Assembly: GCF_029603155.1 (NCBI RefSeq)
Contig: NZ_JAPMUA010000003.1
Location: forward strand, 558,001-622,000
Reading direction: 5' to 3'
From: Galbibacter pacificus
Lineage (GTDB): Bacteria > Bacteroidota > Bacteroidia > Flavobacteriales > Flavobacteriaceae
DNA: 64,000 bases
The translations under genes and the position numbers were made by a program. The notes under the pieces were generated by a model that saw only the letters and a program-made list of their open reading frames with translations, did no database searches and was not told the origin of the DNA. This document shows, piece after piece, positions 17,290 through 25,423 of the stretch (positions are counted from its first letter, which is position 1; each line of letters starts with the position of its first letter).

Positions 17290-17315
17290 ATTGCAATATT
17301 ACGATAATATATCGA
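17290..17315 (-). promoter_or_regulatory. arsR promoter/operator
   Basis: Upstream of arsR the plus strand reads TTGCAAT-ATTACGAT-AATATAT followed by CGAT. Within it CGATA-ATA-TATCG (17302-17314) is a perfect inverted repeat. The leading blocks match those before the DUF6428-like gene at 16910-16933, so this is probably the ArsR binding site overlapping the -7 region. Confidence 0.5.
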
Positions 17316-17329
17316 TTTTAAAAAAAAAA

Positions 17330-18910
17330 TTATTCAAATATTGACCGCGCCTCCTCATAAACCCGCTCAAAATTAGCTTCTAAATCAGTCGCGGTAAATT
17401 GCTTTGATTCCTCGGGAAGCTCCCTTTGAATCTTCTGCAATTTAAACTGTACCTTTTTATCCTTCCCATCCGCATAGGTAATAAATTCGCCTTGTTTCAA
17501 ACGAAAGAAAACATCAGCGCGTATTTTGGGAATTTCTTTTTCCCCTGTGGTTATACGGGTATCAAAATCAAGATTATGTCCCCGGCTTACGCTTTTGGTG
17601 GGGTCTTTAATGATCTCAAAAAAGCGTTCGTAATATTTTGCGGTGTCGGGGTCATTCACTTTGCCAAAAAATTGATAGGAAAGGTTGCTCAATACGGCTT
17701 TGCTCGCCTTATCGCCGTACATCATATCGTTTTGAATCTTGTCCTGCATTACGTAGATGGTGGCAATGTTATAACTCCGAAGTGTGGCCGGGATCCGGTG
17801 CATATTCAATAAACGTATGGTCGGAGCTTCTTCCATCAACAAAAACGATGATTTGGAATTGCGCACACTCATTTGCTTGGTGATGGTATGGATGATTGTG
17901 GCTATAACGGGCGAATAGGACGTTTCAAATTTTGGATTATTCACAATCGAAATAACCGCTGGATTTTCAGGATTATTAATATTCAGTGGAACTTCATCTG
18001 CGGACAAAGTCATAAAAATCCGTTGGGTACTGATCCGCTTGAGGGCATTGGCCAAGGTACTTTTTACCCCGGCGGTCTGCCTTTCGGAATCCTTACCACT
18101 GATAAAGGCATCTGCCATTGCCCGTGATGTCGTATTGGTTTCCAAGAACTGGATGAGACTGTCCGTGTCCAGATACTGATAAATGGCAATCAAATGGGGC
18201 AGGGTACAGTATTCGGGATAAGATGTTTTAAGCTTCCAGATCAGACCACCGATCAATCCTTCGGCAGCATCGTTGAAAAATTTGGTCGTGCCGCTCGTGC
18301 CGGATTCTCGTTGCTCCAACAAGTTCTCGATCAGCACCCGGGAAACCTCGTTTACGCTTTCCTCGTTCTCTAAATATCGCGGGGCAATGGGATTTACCCT
18401 GTGGATGATTTTATCAAAGGAAATGACCTTAAAAGGGACCTCGCTATCCCTGAAAAGCGGATAGGCCATTTCTGTCAGCTCAAAATCCTTATAGTCGTGA
18501 ATAATTCCGCAAAAGCCTTCTTTCTGGAAATGCCTTAGGAAACCGTACACCACGCTTTCGGTCTTTCCACTTCCGGCAGACCCTATGATGGAAGCACCTC
18601 GTTTGACATTTTCCAATGTAAAACTTCCCTTGCTCGTTGCAAAGCTTACACGATACTTGCTCTCGGCACTTTTTGGTTCATCGGTTTTGTGCAAGAAAAC
18701 GTACAGTCCCGTATTGATTAGCATCAGCGGACAGACCAGAACCAATGAAATAATAATCAGTTCGTTGCTGCTCGATAGGTAAAACACCAAAGCCACGAGC
18801 AAGACCACGTTTAAAATAAAGGCAAAACGCGTCAACCTGTACAGCATATAAAATATTGTACTTGCTAAGCCAAGAATTAAGAGTACCGTTGTAAGGTTGT
18901 CCAGTTGCAT
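17330..18910 (-). CDS. mobC: Conjugative coupling protein MobC (TraG/VirD4-type T4CP)
   Basis: A 526-residue membrane-anchored ATPase. Two or three N-terminal membrane segments (about 5-70) precede the Walker A GSAGSGKT (110-117). Further motifs include IIHDYKDFE and a Walker B-like SFLLMEEAPT, then a sensor region (IYVMQDKIQND). The coupling protein docks the relaxase-DNA complex to the type IV channel and pumps DNA. The relaxase gene ends 9 bp upstream. The ars operon begins about 57 bp downstream of its stop, as cargo inserted behind the mobilisation genes. Confidence 0.93.
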   Translation of the reverse strand: MQLDNLTTVLLILGLASTIFYMLYRLTRFAFILNVVLLVALVFYLSSSNELIIISLVLVCPLMLINTGLYVFLHKTDEPKSAESKYRVSFATSKGSFTLENVKRGASIIGSAGSGKTESVVYGFLRHFQKEGFCGIIHDYKDFELTEMAYPLFRDSEVPFKVISFDKIIHRVNPIAPRYLENEESVNEVSRVLIENLLEQRESGTSGTTKFFNDAAEGLIGGLIWKLKTSYPEYCTLPHLIAIYQYLDTDSLIQFLETNTTSRAMADAFISGKDSERQTAGVKSTLANALKRISTQRIFMTLSADEVPLNINNPENPAVISIVNNPKFETSYSPVIATIIHTITKQMSVRNSKSSFLLMEEAPTIRLLNMHRIPATLRSYNIATIYVMQDKIQNDMMYGDKASKAVLSNLSYQFFGKVNDPDTAKYYERFFEIIKDPTKSVSRGHNLDFDTRITTGEKEIPKIRADVFFRLKQGEFITYADGKDKKVQFKLQKIQRELPEESKQFTATDLEANFERVYEEARSIFE

Positions 18911-18919
18911 AACAAAGAT

Positions 18920-19951
18920 TTAGATTCCGATGGAACTTGATTTGATGGCAACGTCCAAACCTTTGCGCAGCTTATTGAAAACCTTTAGGGCAAGCTGCGC
19001 CTGATTGGTCGGGATGCTCGGCATTATCGGGATGCCCGTTTCCCGGATCAGTTTGAAAGCGATTGCCTTTTCGTTGGTGGGCAGTTTCATCAACGAGGCA
19101 AAATAGATTTTTGGGTTTTTTACACAATCCTTCCGTGCCTTGTAGGTTTCCGCAAAGTTCCGTTGGTAGCCAAAAGTCCTGTCAAAGGTCTTTTCGGCAT
19201 TTTCAAAAAATTTATCCCGATCAAACCCCCGTTTGACTTTTTTACCTCTCATCTCGACATCGGAAGCCTTGTATTTACTCCCGGGCGAAAGACTGAACGA
19301 ATTGGAAGCATCCTTACGGCTTACAATGATATGGATATGGCTTTGATTTCCCGATTTTGGCATTCCCTGGACGATACGTTTCCCGTCCTGCTGGTGTGGG
19401 GCTTGTTTTTCCAGTTTGGCGATTTCCCGTTCCCGCTTTCTGATACTTCCTTCCATTGAGCCGCTTTCAATACTTCTGATCTCATTTTTTAGCTGCAATA
19501 TTTTGGTGGCACAGGGCTGGTTTTCCCTGATCTGTTTGTCAGTTCCCTTGAAGGTGCGTTGGTGCTCTATTTTTGCATAATACTTTACATCATTTATGTT
19601 TACAGGTCGGCCGTTGATCTCCCGGTTGAACGATGCCACATAATCCTTCATCAGCTCGCGGGTGTACCTTTTCAGATCTTCGCTGCTGTTCTGTAATCGG
19701 TTCAATTCATATTTGGACGGACTGACCGTTATCGAATAGAATTTCGGTTCTTTCTTTTTCAGTTTGGCACCGTTTCCGTCAATATCCTTTACCACTTCCT
19801 CGGCCGATATTTCATCCCCATATTGGTTGAAAAAGTGTTCCATATCCTCCTGCTCCAGACCTTGGTTTTCCTTTTCCAGATAGCCCACAAAATCGCCTGA
19901 ACTTTGGGAATAGTTCCCACCCAGTTTTTGAGGTGTGATCGTGATGTACAT
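18920..19951 (-). CDS. mobB: Relaxase MobB (DUF5712-type)
   Basis: A 343-residue protein whose start (MYITITPQKLGGNYSQSSG) is typical of Bacteroidetes mobilisation relaxases of the DUF5712 family. The metal-binding two-His motif is SHIHIIVSRKD (about residue 210). Tyrosine candidates for the nicking reaction lie in the N-terminal third. It should nick the ICE at oriT and lead the strand into the recipient. Between MobA and the coupling protein, as in CTnDOT-like elements. Confidence 0.88.
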   Translation of the reverse strand: MYITITPQKLGGNYSQSSGDFVGYLEKENQGLEQEDMEHFFNQYGDEISAEEVVKDIDGNGAKLKKKEPKFYSITVSPSKYELNRLQNSSEDLKRYTRELMKDYVASFNREINGRPVNINDVKYYAKIEHQRTFKGTDKQIRENQPCATKILQLKNEIRSIESGSMEGSIRKREREIAKLEKQAPHQQDGKRIVQGMPKSGNQSHIHIIVSRKDASNSFSLSPGSKYKASDVEMRGKKVKRGFDRDKFFENAEKTFDRTFGYQRNFAETYKARKDCVKNPKIYFASLMKLPTNEKAIAFKLIRETGIPIMPSIPTNQAQLALKVFNKLRKGLDVAIKSSSIGI

Positions 19952-19962
19952 AGCTCAAAAAT

Positions 19963-20343
19963 TTAGAGTTCGTTTTTTTGATTTTTCTTTTCTCTGAAAC
20001 GTACTTCCTTCTTTTCTTCCACAAATTTCTTTTCTAAAATCAGGGGTTTCTTTTTGGGTTCTTCGGTCTGAAAAAGGGATTCGATCATCGCCACGGTGGG
20101 TTTGGTCTGGGTCTTTTCCATATCCCGCATTATGGCGATCACCGCATTGATCCGTTTTTTTAAATTGGCCTCGATGGTCCTGCCGGTCGGGCCCAATTTT
20201 TCCCGTGGCGAGATTTCGTTGTAGAAGAAAAAATCGAGCATCACCGCCATTGCCTCGGTGTGCGATTTGAAGTGTGCTCTTGAAAATTGCTGGAAACGTT
20301 TCGCCGTTTCCTTTTTGAACCTAATGCCGATAAATGAGTCCAT
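19963..20343 (-). CDS. mobA: Mobilisation accessory protein MobA (BfmA/BtgA-like)
   Basis: A 126-residue basic protein. The N-terminal part (FIGIRFKKETAKRFQQFSR with SHTEAMAVMLDFF) resembles a ribbon-helix-helix DNA-binding fold, and the C-terminal tail is lysine/glutamate rich. BfmA/BtgA-family proteins bind oriT and help the relaxase. It is the first gene of the mob operon, 11 bp ahead of the relaxase gene, with the candidate oriT just upstream. Confidence 0.82.
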   Translation of the reverse strand: MDSFIGIRFKKETAKRFQQFSRAHFKSHTEAMAVMLDFFFYNEISPREKLGPTGRTIEANLKKRINAVIAIMRDMEKTQTKPTVAMIESLFQTEEPKKKPLILEKKFVEEKKEVRFREKKNQKNEL

Positions 20344-20775
20344 AATTCGCCGATTTGTCGCAAATTCCTCCCTAAAAATGGGCGCTTGCAGGGCATTTGT
20401 CGCAAATTGTAGAAATTTAAATAATCGACTTATTTTTAAGTGTTTAAAAATCAGGTGATTAACAAGTAAAAGGAGTGCTTAACATCGCATCGCGTGTTAC
20501 CCTCTTGCTACTCCTTTTCGTCCCGCCCGGCGGGACAAAAATTTCGTACAATTCGGCTAAAAAGCCAATTGCCAATTTCAGGGAAAAGATTTCCCGTTAT
20601 GTAATTTTTCGATGGGCAGGGTTATCGGCGAAAGTCAAAAATTGGATGACCCTGCATAAAATTGAATGCTGAATTTCAGCGGAATAAAGATAAGGCTTTT
20701 TATTGAATTGATGCCAATGGAATGAAAAAAAACCCTTGAAATTTCAAAGGCCTTTCCGTTCCTATTTGGACAATT
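20344..20775. other. Candidate origin of transfer (oriT) upstream of mobA
   Basis: This 432-bp stretch has no credible gene. AAAAGGAGT (20468-20476) and ACTCCTTTT (20510-20518) form a perfect 9-bp inverted repeat around a 33-base loop. Immediately after, GTCCCGCC-C-GGCGGGAC (20520-20536) is a perfect 8-bp hairpin. Paired hairpins directly upstream of mob genes are typical of oriT. The nick site cannot be assigned from sequence alone. Confidence 0.45.
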
Positions 20776-20973
20776 TCAGATATTAAACACATAGGTATAA
20801 CTGTACAGGTTCCGTAGTGCTTCCTCTTCGATCATCACCTCAAAATTGGTGCAATGTTCCTTTGCGTAATTTCGGATATCATCGCCAAATTTTTGTTCAA
20901 CGTCCTTTTTGGAACTTTCCAAAAGGCGTTCTTGGGCTTCCCCGTTCAGGTCTGAAAAATTTAAGTAGATCAT
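20776..20973 (-). CDS. Small hypothetical ICE protein
   Basis: A 65-residue acidic protein (MIYLNFSDLNGEAQERLLES) predicted to be mostly helical. I recognise no family. It lies in a run of small minus-strand genes between the mob region and ssb. Proteins of this kind are common in Bacteroidetes conjugative elements, usually without known function. Confidence 0.55.
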   Translation of the reverse strand: MIYLNFSDLNGEAQERLLESSKKDVEQKFGDDIRNYAKEHCTNFEVMIEEEALRNLYSYTYVFNI

Positions 20974-20995
20974 AATTTTTAGGTTTTTGAACGGG

Positions 20996-21377
20996 TTAAT
21001 ATTCGCTTGGCAGCATCAAAGTATTATCCACAAAAAACAACCGCAGTTCATCCAATGGAAAATCCGTTATCCGATAACCGTGTTTTCCAAAAATGTTCCC
21101 GTTTCCATCGCTGTACGTTATCTCGGCTTCGTACCCAGAATAATCCTGTTTTTCCTTAGGCAACCGTTTAAAGTCGATGGTTACAAAATAGCTTTTATCC
21201 ATCAAGGTTTTGGCAAATGCCGATGTATCCGGTTATCAGCCAAAAGCATTCCGCAGCTTCCGCCAAATATTTCAGTCCGTTGGTGTATCGGGTTCTCAAT
21301 AATGGGATTTGAAACACGGTTTCCGAACCGTGAAAATGTTGTAAACCCTCTTTGATTTCGTTAACTTGTGCTTTCAT
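20996..21377 (-). pseudogene. DUF6876-like ICE gene split by a one-base insertion
   Basis: Two adjacent minus-strand reading frames (21377-21195, then 21205-20996) form one protein if a single base is removed. In frame one the product reads AEAAECFWLITGYIGICQN and stops. Deleting one G of the GG opposite C229-C230 (21229-21230) gives WLITDTSAFAKTLMDKSYF and continues without a break to LMLPSEY, about 126 residues. Homologues in similar elements are intact as I remember them (DUF6876). This is either a true frameshift mutation or a sequencing error in a short homopolymer. Confidence 0.7.
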
Positions 21378-21408
21378 TTTGATTTCTATTTAAGGAGTTA
21401 ATAATGAA

Positions 21409-21444
21409 AAAGAGGGCGCTACTTTAGACGGAAACGCCCTCTTT
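21409..21444. terminator. Terminator after ssb
   Basis: AAAGAGGGCG (21409-21418) and CGCCCTCTTT (21435-21444) form a perfect 10-bp stem with a 16-base loop. On the minus strand a T-run follows the stem. It lies between the ssb stop (21457) and the DUF6876-like gene start (21377). Confidence 0.75.
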
Positions 21445-21456
21445 AATTTTTAAAAT

Positions 21457-21801
21457 TTACTTGTCATTTTTACTTCCAAGTAATAGGATTTCGTTTGCTT
21501 CCACTTCGGTAACATATCTTTTGATACGGTCCTTATCCTCGTAGCTTCGGGATTTCAATTTTCCCGTTACCCCGATTTCCTTACCCTTTCCGGCATATTT
21601 CTCGATAATTTCGGCAGTTTTGCCCCAGGCTACAATCGTGTGCCATTCGGTGTTTTGAACTTTTTCGCCATTGGTATCTTTGTAATACTCATTGGTGGCG
21701 AGTGAAAAACGGGCTACCTTTTTGCCGCTTTCAAGGTTCGTGATCTGTGGCTCTTGGCCAACGTTTCCGATCAACTGTACGTGATTTTTTAAAGTGCTCA
21801 T
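21457..21801 (-). CDS. ssb: Short single-stranded DNA-binding protein
   Basis: A 114-residue OB-fold protein starting MSTLKNHVQLIGNVGQEP, with the typical ARFSLATNEYY and TEWHTIVAWGKTAE segments. It ends right after the OB fold (ILLLGSKNDK), so it lacks the acidic C-terminal tail that housekeeping SSB uses to recruit partners. Tail-less SSBs are common on conjugative elements and probably coat the incoming strand. Confidence 0.93.
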   Translation of the reverse strand: MSTLKNHVQLIGNVGQEPQITNLESGKKVARFSLATNEYYKDTNGEKVQNTEWHTIVAWGKTAEIIEKYAGKGKEIGVTGKLKSRSYEDKDRIKRYVTEVEANEILLLGSKNDK

Positions 21802-21811
21802 AATAAAAAAT

Positions 21812-22024
21812 TTAAAGATTAATTAAAATGCTACCCGAACCCTTCGGATAGTTTGCGTTTATGTTTTTTTGAAGTGATTTACTTATTATATCCAGAGCGT
21901 TTTCCTTTTTTTGTTTTTTTAGTCCCGCTTCCTTTTTGATGTTTTTGTAAGATTTCATAATTTTCGATTTAGATTTACTTCCCATAGAGCCGTCCGCTGT
22001 TACCTTTTTTTGTTGCTGATACAT
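21812..22024 (-). CDS. Small lysine-rich hypothetical ICE protein
   Basis: The ATG at 22024 (MYQQQKKVTADGSMGSKSKS) gives 70 residues; the frame could start two codons earlier only at TTG. The protein is strongly basic and polar and may bind nucleic acid. It sits 11 bp upstream of ssb on the same strand, so the two are probably co-transcribed. Its leader (AACTCCTTA before the start) resembles the leader of the DUF6876-like gene. Confidence 0.55.
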   Translation of the reverse strand: MYQQQKKVTADGSMGSKSKSKIMKSYKNIKKEAGLKKQKKENALDIISKSLQKNINANYPKGSGSILINL

Positions 22025-22222
22025 TTTCAATATTTGGAATTAATAAGGAGTTATAAAAGGGAGGCACGACCGGTTATGCACTCCGTTTAACTTCCAAATG
22101 TTGGTATTTTGCTTACAAAAAAACGGTAGGGACAGCGGTGGCTCGGGAGTATTTCTAAATGACTTTTGTGAAGTACCAAAACATAGGAAGTGGGACTAAA
22201 TGATAAATGGAATTCCTATCAG

Positions 22223-22395
22223 GCGGACTTAACTTTAAAGATGTAGATTGGGAATGAAGTGTCCCTGCCATTTTTCAGGCAGGGTTAACGCAATGGAAAT
22301 CGGAATCTTTAGAGTTGTGTCCAAGATCTTTGCAGGGAAGATCTTTGCCCGGAATGCAGCTTTTCGCGAAATGCAGCGGCAATGTGCTGACCGGG
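22223..22395. repeat. Repeat unit 1 (about 211-bp period)
   Basis: Begins GCGGACTTAACTTTAAAG and shares ordered blocks with unit 2: ATGTAGATTGGGAATG, AATCGGAATCTTT, AGAGTTGTGTCCAAGA, CCCGGAATGCAGCTTTT and GCTGACCGGG. Identity is partial but the block order and spacing agree. Confidence 0.65.
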
Positions 22396-22433
22396 CTATG
22401 AAAACCGATTATCCTCTTGAAGTAGGATTTAAA

Positions 22434-22619
22434 GCGGACTTGACTTCAAAGGTGTAGATGGGAATGTAGCTTGGCCGCTTCCCGACTTTTCTTGGGAATG
22501 AGCGGGCAAGTGGAATGGGAATCGGAAGCTTTGGAGTTGTGTCCAAGACTTTTGTAGTGAAGCGCTTTTCCCGGAATGGAGCTTTTTCTGCGGAATGCAG
22601 GGGAATGGGCTGAGTGGGA
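22434..22619. repeat. Repeat unit 2
   Basis: Begins GCGGACTTGACTTCAAAG, 211 bp after the same point in unit 1. It contains GTGTAGATGGGAATG, AATCGGAAGCTTT, GGAGTTGTGTCCAAGA, CCCGGAATGGAGCTTTT and GCTGAGTGGG, the counterparts of the unit 1 blocks. A weaker echo (AAAGTGGACTTGATTGTATAGG) occurs near 24940-24960. Confidence 0.65.
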
Positions 22620-22650
22620 TTGAAAAATGAATTTATCGAGTTAAAATATT

Positions 22651-23811
22651 CTAGTCGTCCAATAATTCAAGATAATCCTCAATAGTCACACGATCATTCT
22701 CATCCAGTAGCAGGGGAGAATCATCATCGACCGGCACTCTCTTGATAATGGTATCTGGTTTAATATGCAAAGTTAAAGTGCCATTCTCTTTGCAATTTCT
22801 GGACACTAACTTCCAATTTAGTTTCAGAGTGATATTTTCCGTTATGGCTTTTAGAAATAGTGGTTCAGAACCAAAACTATCATCACCGACCAATATTTTT
22901 TTTCTAGGTTCTATCTCAACAAGATGTTTTTCCATATCAATATATGTGTCATATTTAACGTTATTTGGCATTGGAATTATAGAATATCCTTTCTTTCGAT
23001 AATTTTTACGGGTAACTTCTATAATTTGTTTTGGCAGACTCAGAATGAGTTTCCAATGTTCCAAAGGTTCTGAACCATCATTGGTCACGAGAATAGTCCC
23101 ATCAATTAAACTCCTATTGAATTCAGTCTGTTTAACAGGAGAGGAAATACCGGTATCAAAAATTTCAGGAGTTATCCAATGCTTATTTACCATTTTATCT
23201 ATCCAATCTGGAATCAAATCTTTGGCTCGCTTTTCTAATTCATCATACTTCGATTGAGCAATCCTGATTTTCTTTACGAATTTAGGTTGAACTCTCATTT
23301 CAGTTTTTCCATTCTCAAAAGTTACTTTTACGGACTGATTTTTTTTAAATGTATGGCTGTTTAAATAGTAATCATAGGTTGACCTATTCTCAAAGATGAG
23401 ATCAACAATATCCTCCCAAGAATAAAGATGGATTTCAAAAAGACCTTGATCAATGTGTTCAATATTTTTTTTACGGATTATGGTTTCTATTCCGGCATCC
23501 TTAACAGCCGTTGTAGCGAAATACATTTTCTTCAAATTGGGCTCAAAATTTTTAGCACTTTCGATTTCATCAAGAACCTCTTTTTCTCCAAGTTGTTTGT
23601 TGGTATATTCATCCTTGCCCTTACATTGAATCCCATAATATGAATCTTCATTTTGAGGTATTCCATAAATATCAATTCCCTGCTGTTTCTGTCCAGAACG
23701 CCCATTCTTTTTAATTTCCGGACAATTCCATATTTCGCCCCAAAGCTTTTTGCAAAGACTTTCAAAATCCTGCCAATTTTCCGGTCGTGGTAATGATTGA
23801 GATGCTTTCAT
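22651..23811 (-). CDS. Mrr-like PD-(D/E)xK nuclease with an unknown C-terminal domain
   Basis: From the ATG at 23811 (MKASQSLPRPENWQDFESLC) the protein has 386 residues; a start at 23859 would add 16 unlikely residues. The N-terminal ~140 residues look like an Mrr/restriction-type nuclease: Glu18 in DFESLCKKLW, Asp47 in QGIDIYG, and Gln62-x-Lys64 in YGIQCKGK. The C-terminal ~230 residues are beta-rich (VTNDGSEPLEHWKLILSLP) and match nothing I recognise; they could sense ligand or DNA. No methylase partner is nearby, so a modification-dependent (type IV-like) or abortive defence role is inferred. Confidence 0.72.
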   Translation of the reverse strand: MKASQSLPRPENWQDFESLCKKLWGEIWNCPEIKKNGRSGQKQQGIDIYGIPQNEDSYYGIQCKGKDEYTNKQLGEKEVLDEIESAKNFEPNLKKMYFATTAVKDAGIETIIRKKNIEHIDQGLFEIHLYSWEDIVDLIFENRSTYDYYLNSHTFKKNQSVKVTFENGKTEMRVQPKFVKKIRIAQSKYDELEKRAKDLIPDWIDKMVNKHWITPEIFDTGISSPVKQTEFNRSLIDGTILVTNDGSEPLEHWKLILSLPKQIIEVTRKNYRKKGYSIIPMPNNVKYDTYIDMEKHLVEIEPRKKILVGDDSFGSEPLFLKAITENITLKLNWKLVSRNCKENGTLTLHIKPDTIIKRVPVDDDSPLLLDENDRVTIEDYLELLDD

Positions 23812-23920
23812 AGTAAATGTAAATAGACCCCTAAAATAATAATCTGAATTGGAAATCATTCCAAATTTCGGATAATCTAAAAAATCCAGTTTGAGGTACT
23901 GGATAAACCTTTAAATAGTA

Positions 23921-24757
23921 TTAAGCCATTTCATAGACAGCATTGAACAGTTTTTTGTCCAAGCGTTCCTGTTGTGAAAAGCTTTTCTTCAATGTATTGT
24001 GAAGCATTTGATTAAAAGCATTATAGCCTATCCACAAATTAGGTTCTTCATTGAGCAGCAGAGCTTCATTATCCAGAATTTCAAGGACTTCACGAGATTT
24101 CTTTGAAGGATCATTGTTCTTATCACTACATTCATACCGGAACAATTTCGTTCTGTCCAAAATTACCTTCACAAATTCTTTGGTATCGATGATCTTGAAT
24201 TCCCTCATTCTGTTGAACTTCTTGGTAATGGTGTAAAATTCATTGTCCACGAATTTGTCGAACAGATTTTTCAACCTTGGCATTATCAGGTCGGTATTGT
24301 TCTTACTATGCTTGATTGCAAACTCAATTTCCGCTTGTGAAACGTGTAGGCCATTGGAGCATACTTGCCGGTAAAAGCCAAAATGCCCGGAAGTTTTTTC
24401 GCTCCCATCATAGGAATTCTTGAACCGTAGCATTGGCAGTATCAAGTCTTTTTCATTCTTTACCGAGAATTGGCTGTTGTCATCGATAATAAAGTCGGTT
24501 ATAAATGATCTGTCATCCCTATTGATCGTGCGCTTCTGATAATTCAGCTCGGCATCGGTCAACATTTCTTCGGCTTTCTTGAAGAAAAGTTCATTAGGTA
24601 CGTGGCCGTAACTGTTGGAAACCACGTTGACAATTTTGTCATTCGAGATAATGACATTTTCAAGTCCCCTTCGGGATTCCATCTGTGTCAGGCTTTTTAA
24701 GGACTTCATTTCTGATGGAACGAAGATTTCATCCTGCTGTAAATTTGATAAATACAT
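23921..24757 (-). CDS. DUF932 phage/plasmid-like protein
   Basis: A 278-residue soluble protein of the DUF932 family, common on plasmids, phages and conjugative elements. Typical segments are SFITDFIIDDNSQF, FRQVCSNGLHVS (seen here as FYRQVCSNGLHVS), LWIGYNAFNQML and the C-terminal helix. The molecular function of the family is unknown; a link to replication or anti-restriction has been suggested only from genomic context. Transcribed toward the nuclease gene, about 110 bp upstream of its start. Confidence 0.82.
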   Translation of the reverse strand: MYLSNLQQDEIFVPSEMKSLKSLTQMESRRGLENVIISNDKIVNVVSNSYGHVPNELFFKKAEEMLTDAELNYQKRTINRDDRSFITDFIIDDNSQFSVKNEKDLILPMLRFKNSYDGSEKTSGHFGFYRQVCSNGLHVSQAEIEFAIKHSKNNTDLIMPRLKNLFDKFVDNEFYTITKKFNRMREFKIIDTKEFVKVILDRTKLFRYECSDKNNDPSKKSREVLEILDNEALLLNEEPNLWIGYNAFNQMLHNTLKKSFSQQERLDKKLFNAVYEMA

Positions 24758-25072
24758 AACATTTGATTTTAGTTAAACAATAAATATTTAAGCTAGAACC
24801 AAACGGAAGATAAAATCTCAGCTCAAAAGGAAACGGAATAAATAGCGAGTGCGGGAGCGGCTTTATGCCGTAAGCTTTTGATGGGAGTATTTTACGAGTT
24901 TACCTTTGTGCCGATATTGATTGAATACCCTCTCTTTTAAAGTGGACTTGATTGTATAGGAGTAAAAAAATTATCAACCTTAAAGTTGTTTTTAATCCAT
25001 TAAAAACATTTTTTTTAACTTTAAAGTTGTTTTTAGAAAAATATTCGTATATTTGCCCTATGACTTTAAAGT
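24758..25072. promoter_or_regulatory. Divergent control region of DUF932 and the MqsR-like toxin, with three CTTTAAAG operators
   Basis: Three palindromic sites precede the toxin start: AACCTTAAAGTT (24976-24987, one mismatch), AACTTTAAAGTT (25017-25028, perfect) and ACTTTAAAGT (25063-25072, perfect). A perfect -7 box TATATTTG lies at 25048-25055 between sites 2 and 3. The sites resemble the AACCT-spacer-AGGTT palindrome bound by MqsA. This fits autorepression by the HTH antitoxin at 25424. The left 180 bp hold no clear gene. Confidence 0.65.
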
Positions 25073-25420
25073 ATGAGTTCGAAACAGCAAGTAAAAAATT
25101 TTTTAAAAGAGTTCCGCGTCAAAATGAAAATGTGGGATATTTTATTTCTCGATGATCGAAGTAAAAACTCCCAAACCCTTTCGGACCTTGAACTTATGCC
25201 GAATGAAAGAAAAAAAATTATTGAAAATTTAGAAATTGATGATTACTGCGAAGGCCCTTTAAAAGAAACTCAGTATGGAGGTTCTGAAATGTGGGTTTTT
25301 GGCAGGATGTTACGACGGAAGGAAATATACATCAAGATTACTCTAGGAGCATCTAATACGAGTGTAATCTGTATCTCTTTTCATATTGCGGAGTACAAAA
25401 TGAACTATCAATTTAAGTAA
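25073..25420 (+). CDS. MqsR-like toxin (predicted mRNA interferase)
   Basis: A 115-residue protein whose C-terminal half follows the MqsR pattern: GGSEMWVFGRMLRRKEIYIKITL, then SVICISFHIAEY, comparable to the MqsR core (W-x-DVYRP..., VYLKIT, VLIVSF). MqsR is a RelE-fold ribonuclease cutting mRNA at GCU. The N-terminal half is diverged. The start at 25073 directly follows an operator palindrome and a TATATTTG promoter. The antitoxin begins 3 bp after the stop. The toxin-first order matches mqsRA. Confidence 0.75.
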   Translation: MSSKQQVKNFLKEFRVKMKMWDILFLDDRSKNSQTLSDLELMPNERKKIIENLEIDDYCEGPLKETQYGGSEMWVFGRMLRRKEIYIKITLGASNTSVICISFHIAEYKMNYQFK

Positions 25421-25423
25421 TTT

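Larger units (their letters stand above)
22025..22650. other. Non-coding stretch with a duplicated block
   Basis: No credible gene is seen over about 625 bp. The first 170 bp hold no recognisable signal apart from a leader-like AATAAGGAGTTATAA block. The rest is made up of two related units (22223-22395 and 22434-22619). CCCTGCC (22263-22269) and GGCAGGG (22278-22284) form a 7-bp hairpin in the first unit. Confidence 0.6.

Noticed and set aside
24952..25155. Open frame overlapping the toxin start
   Set aside because: It is out of frame with the MqsR-like gene, crosses its operators and ends without recognisable features; it is a shadow frame.
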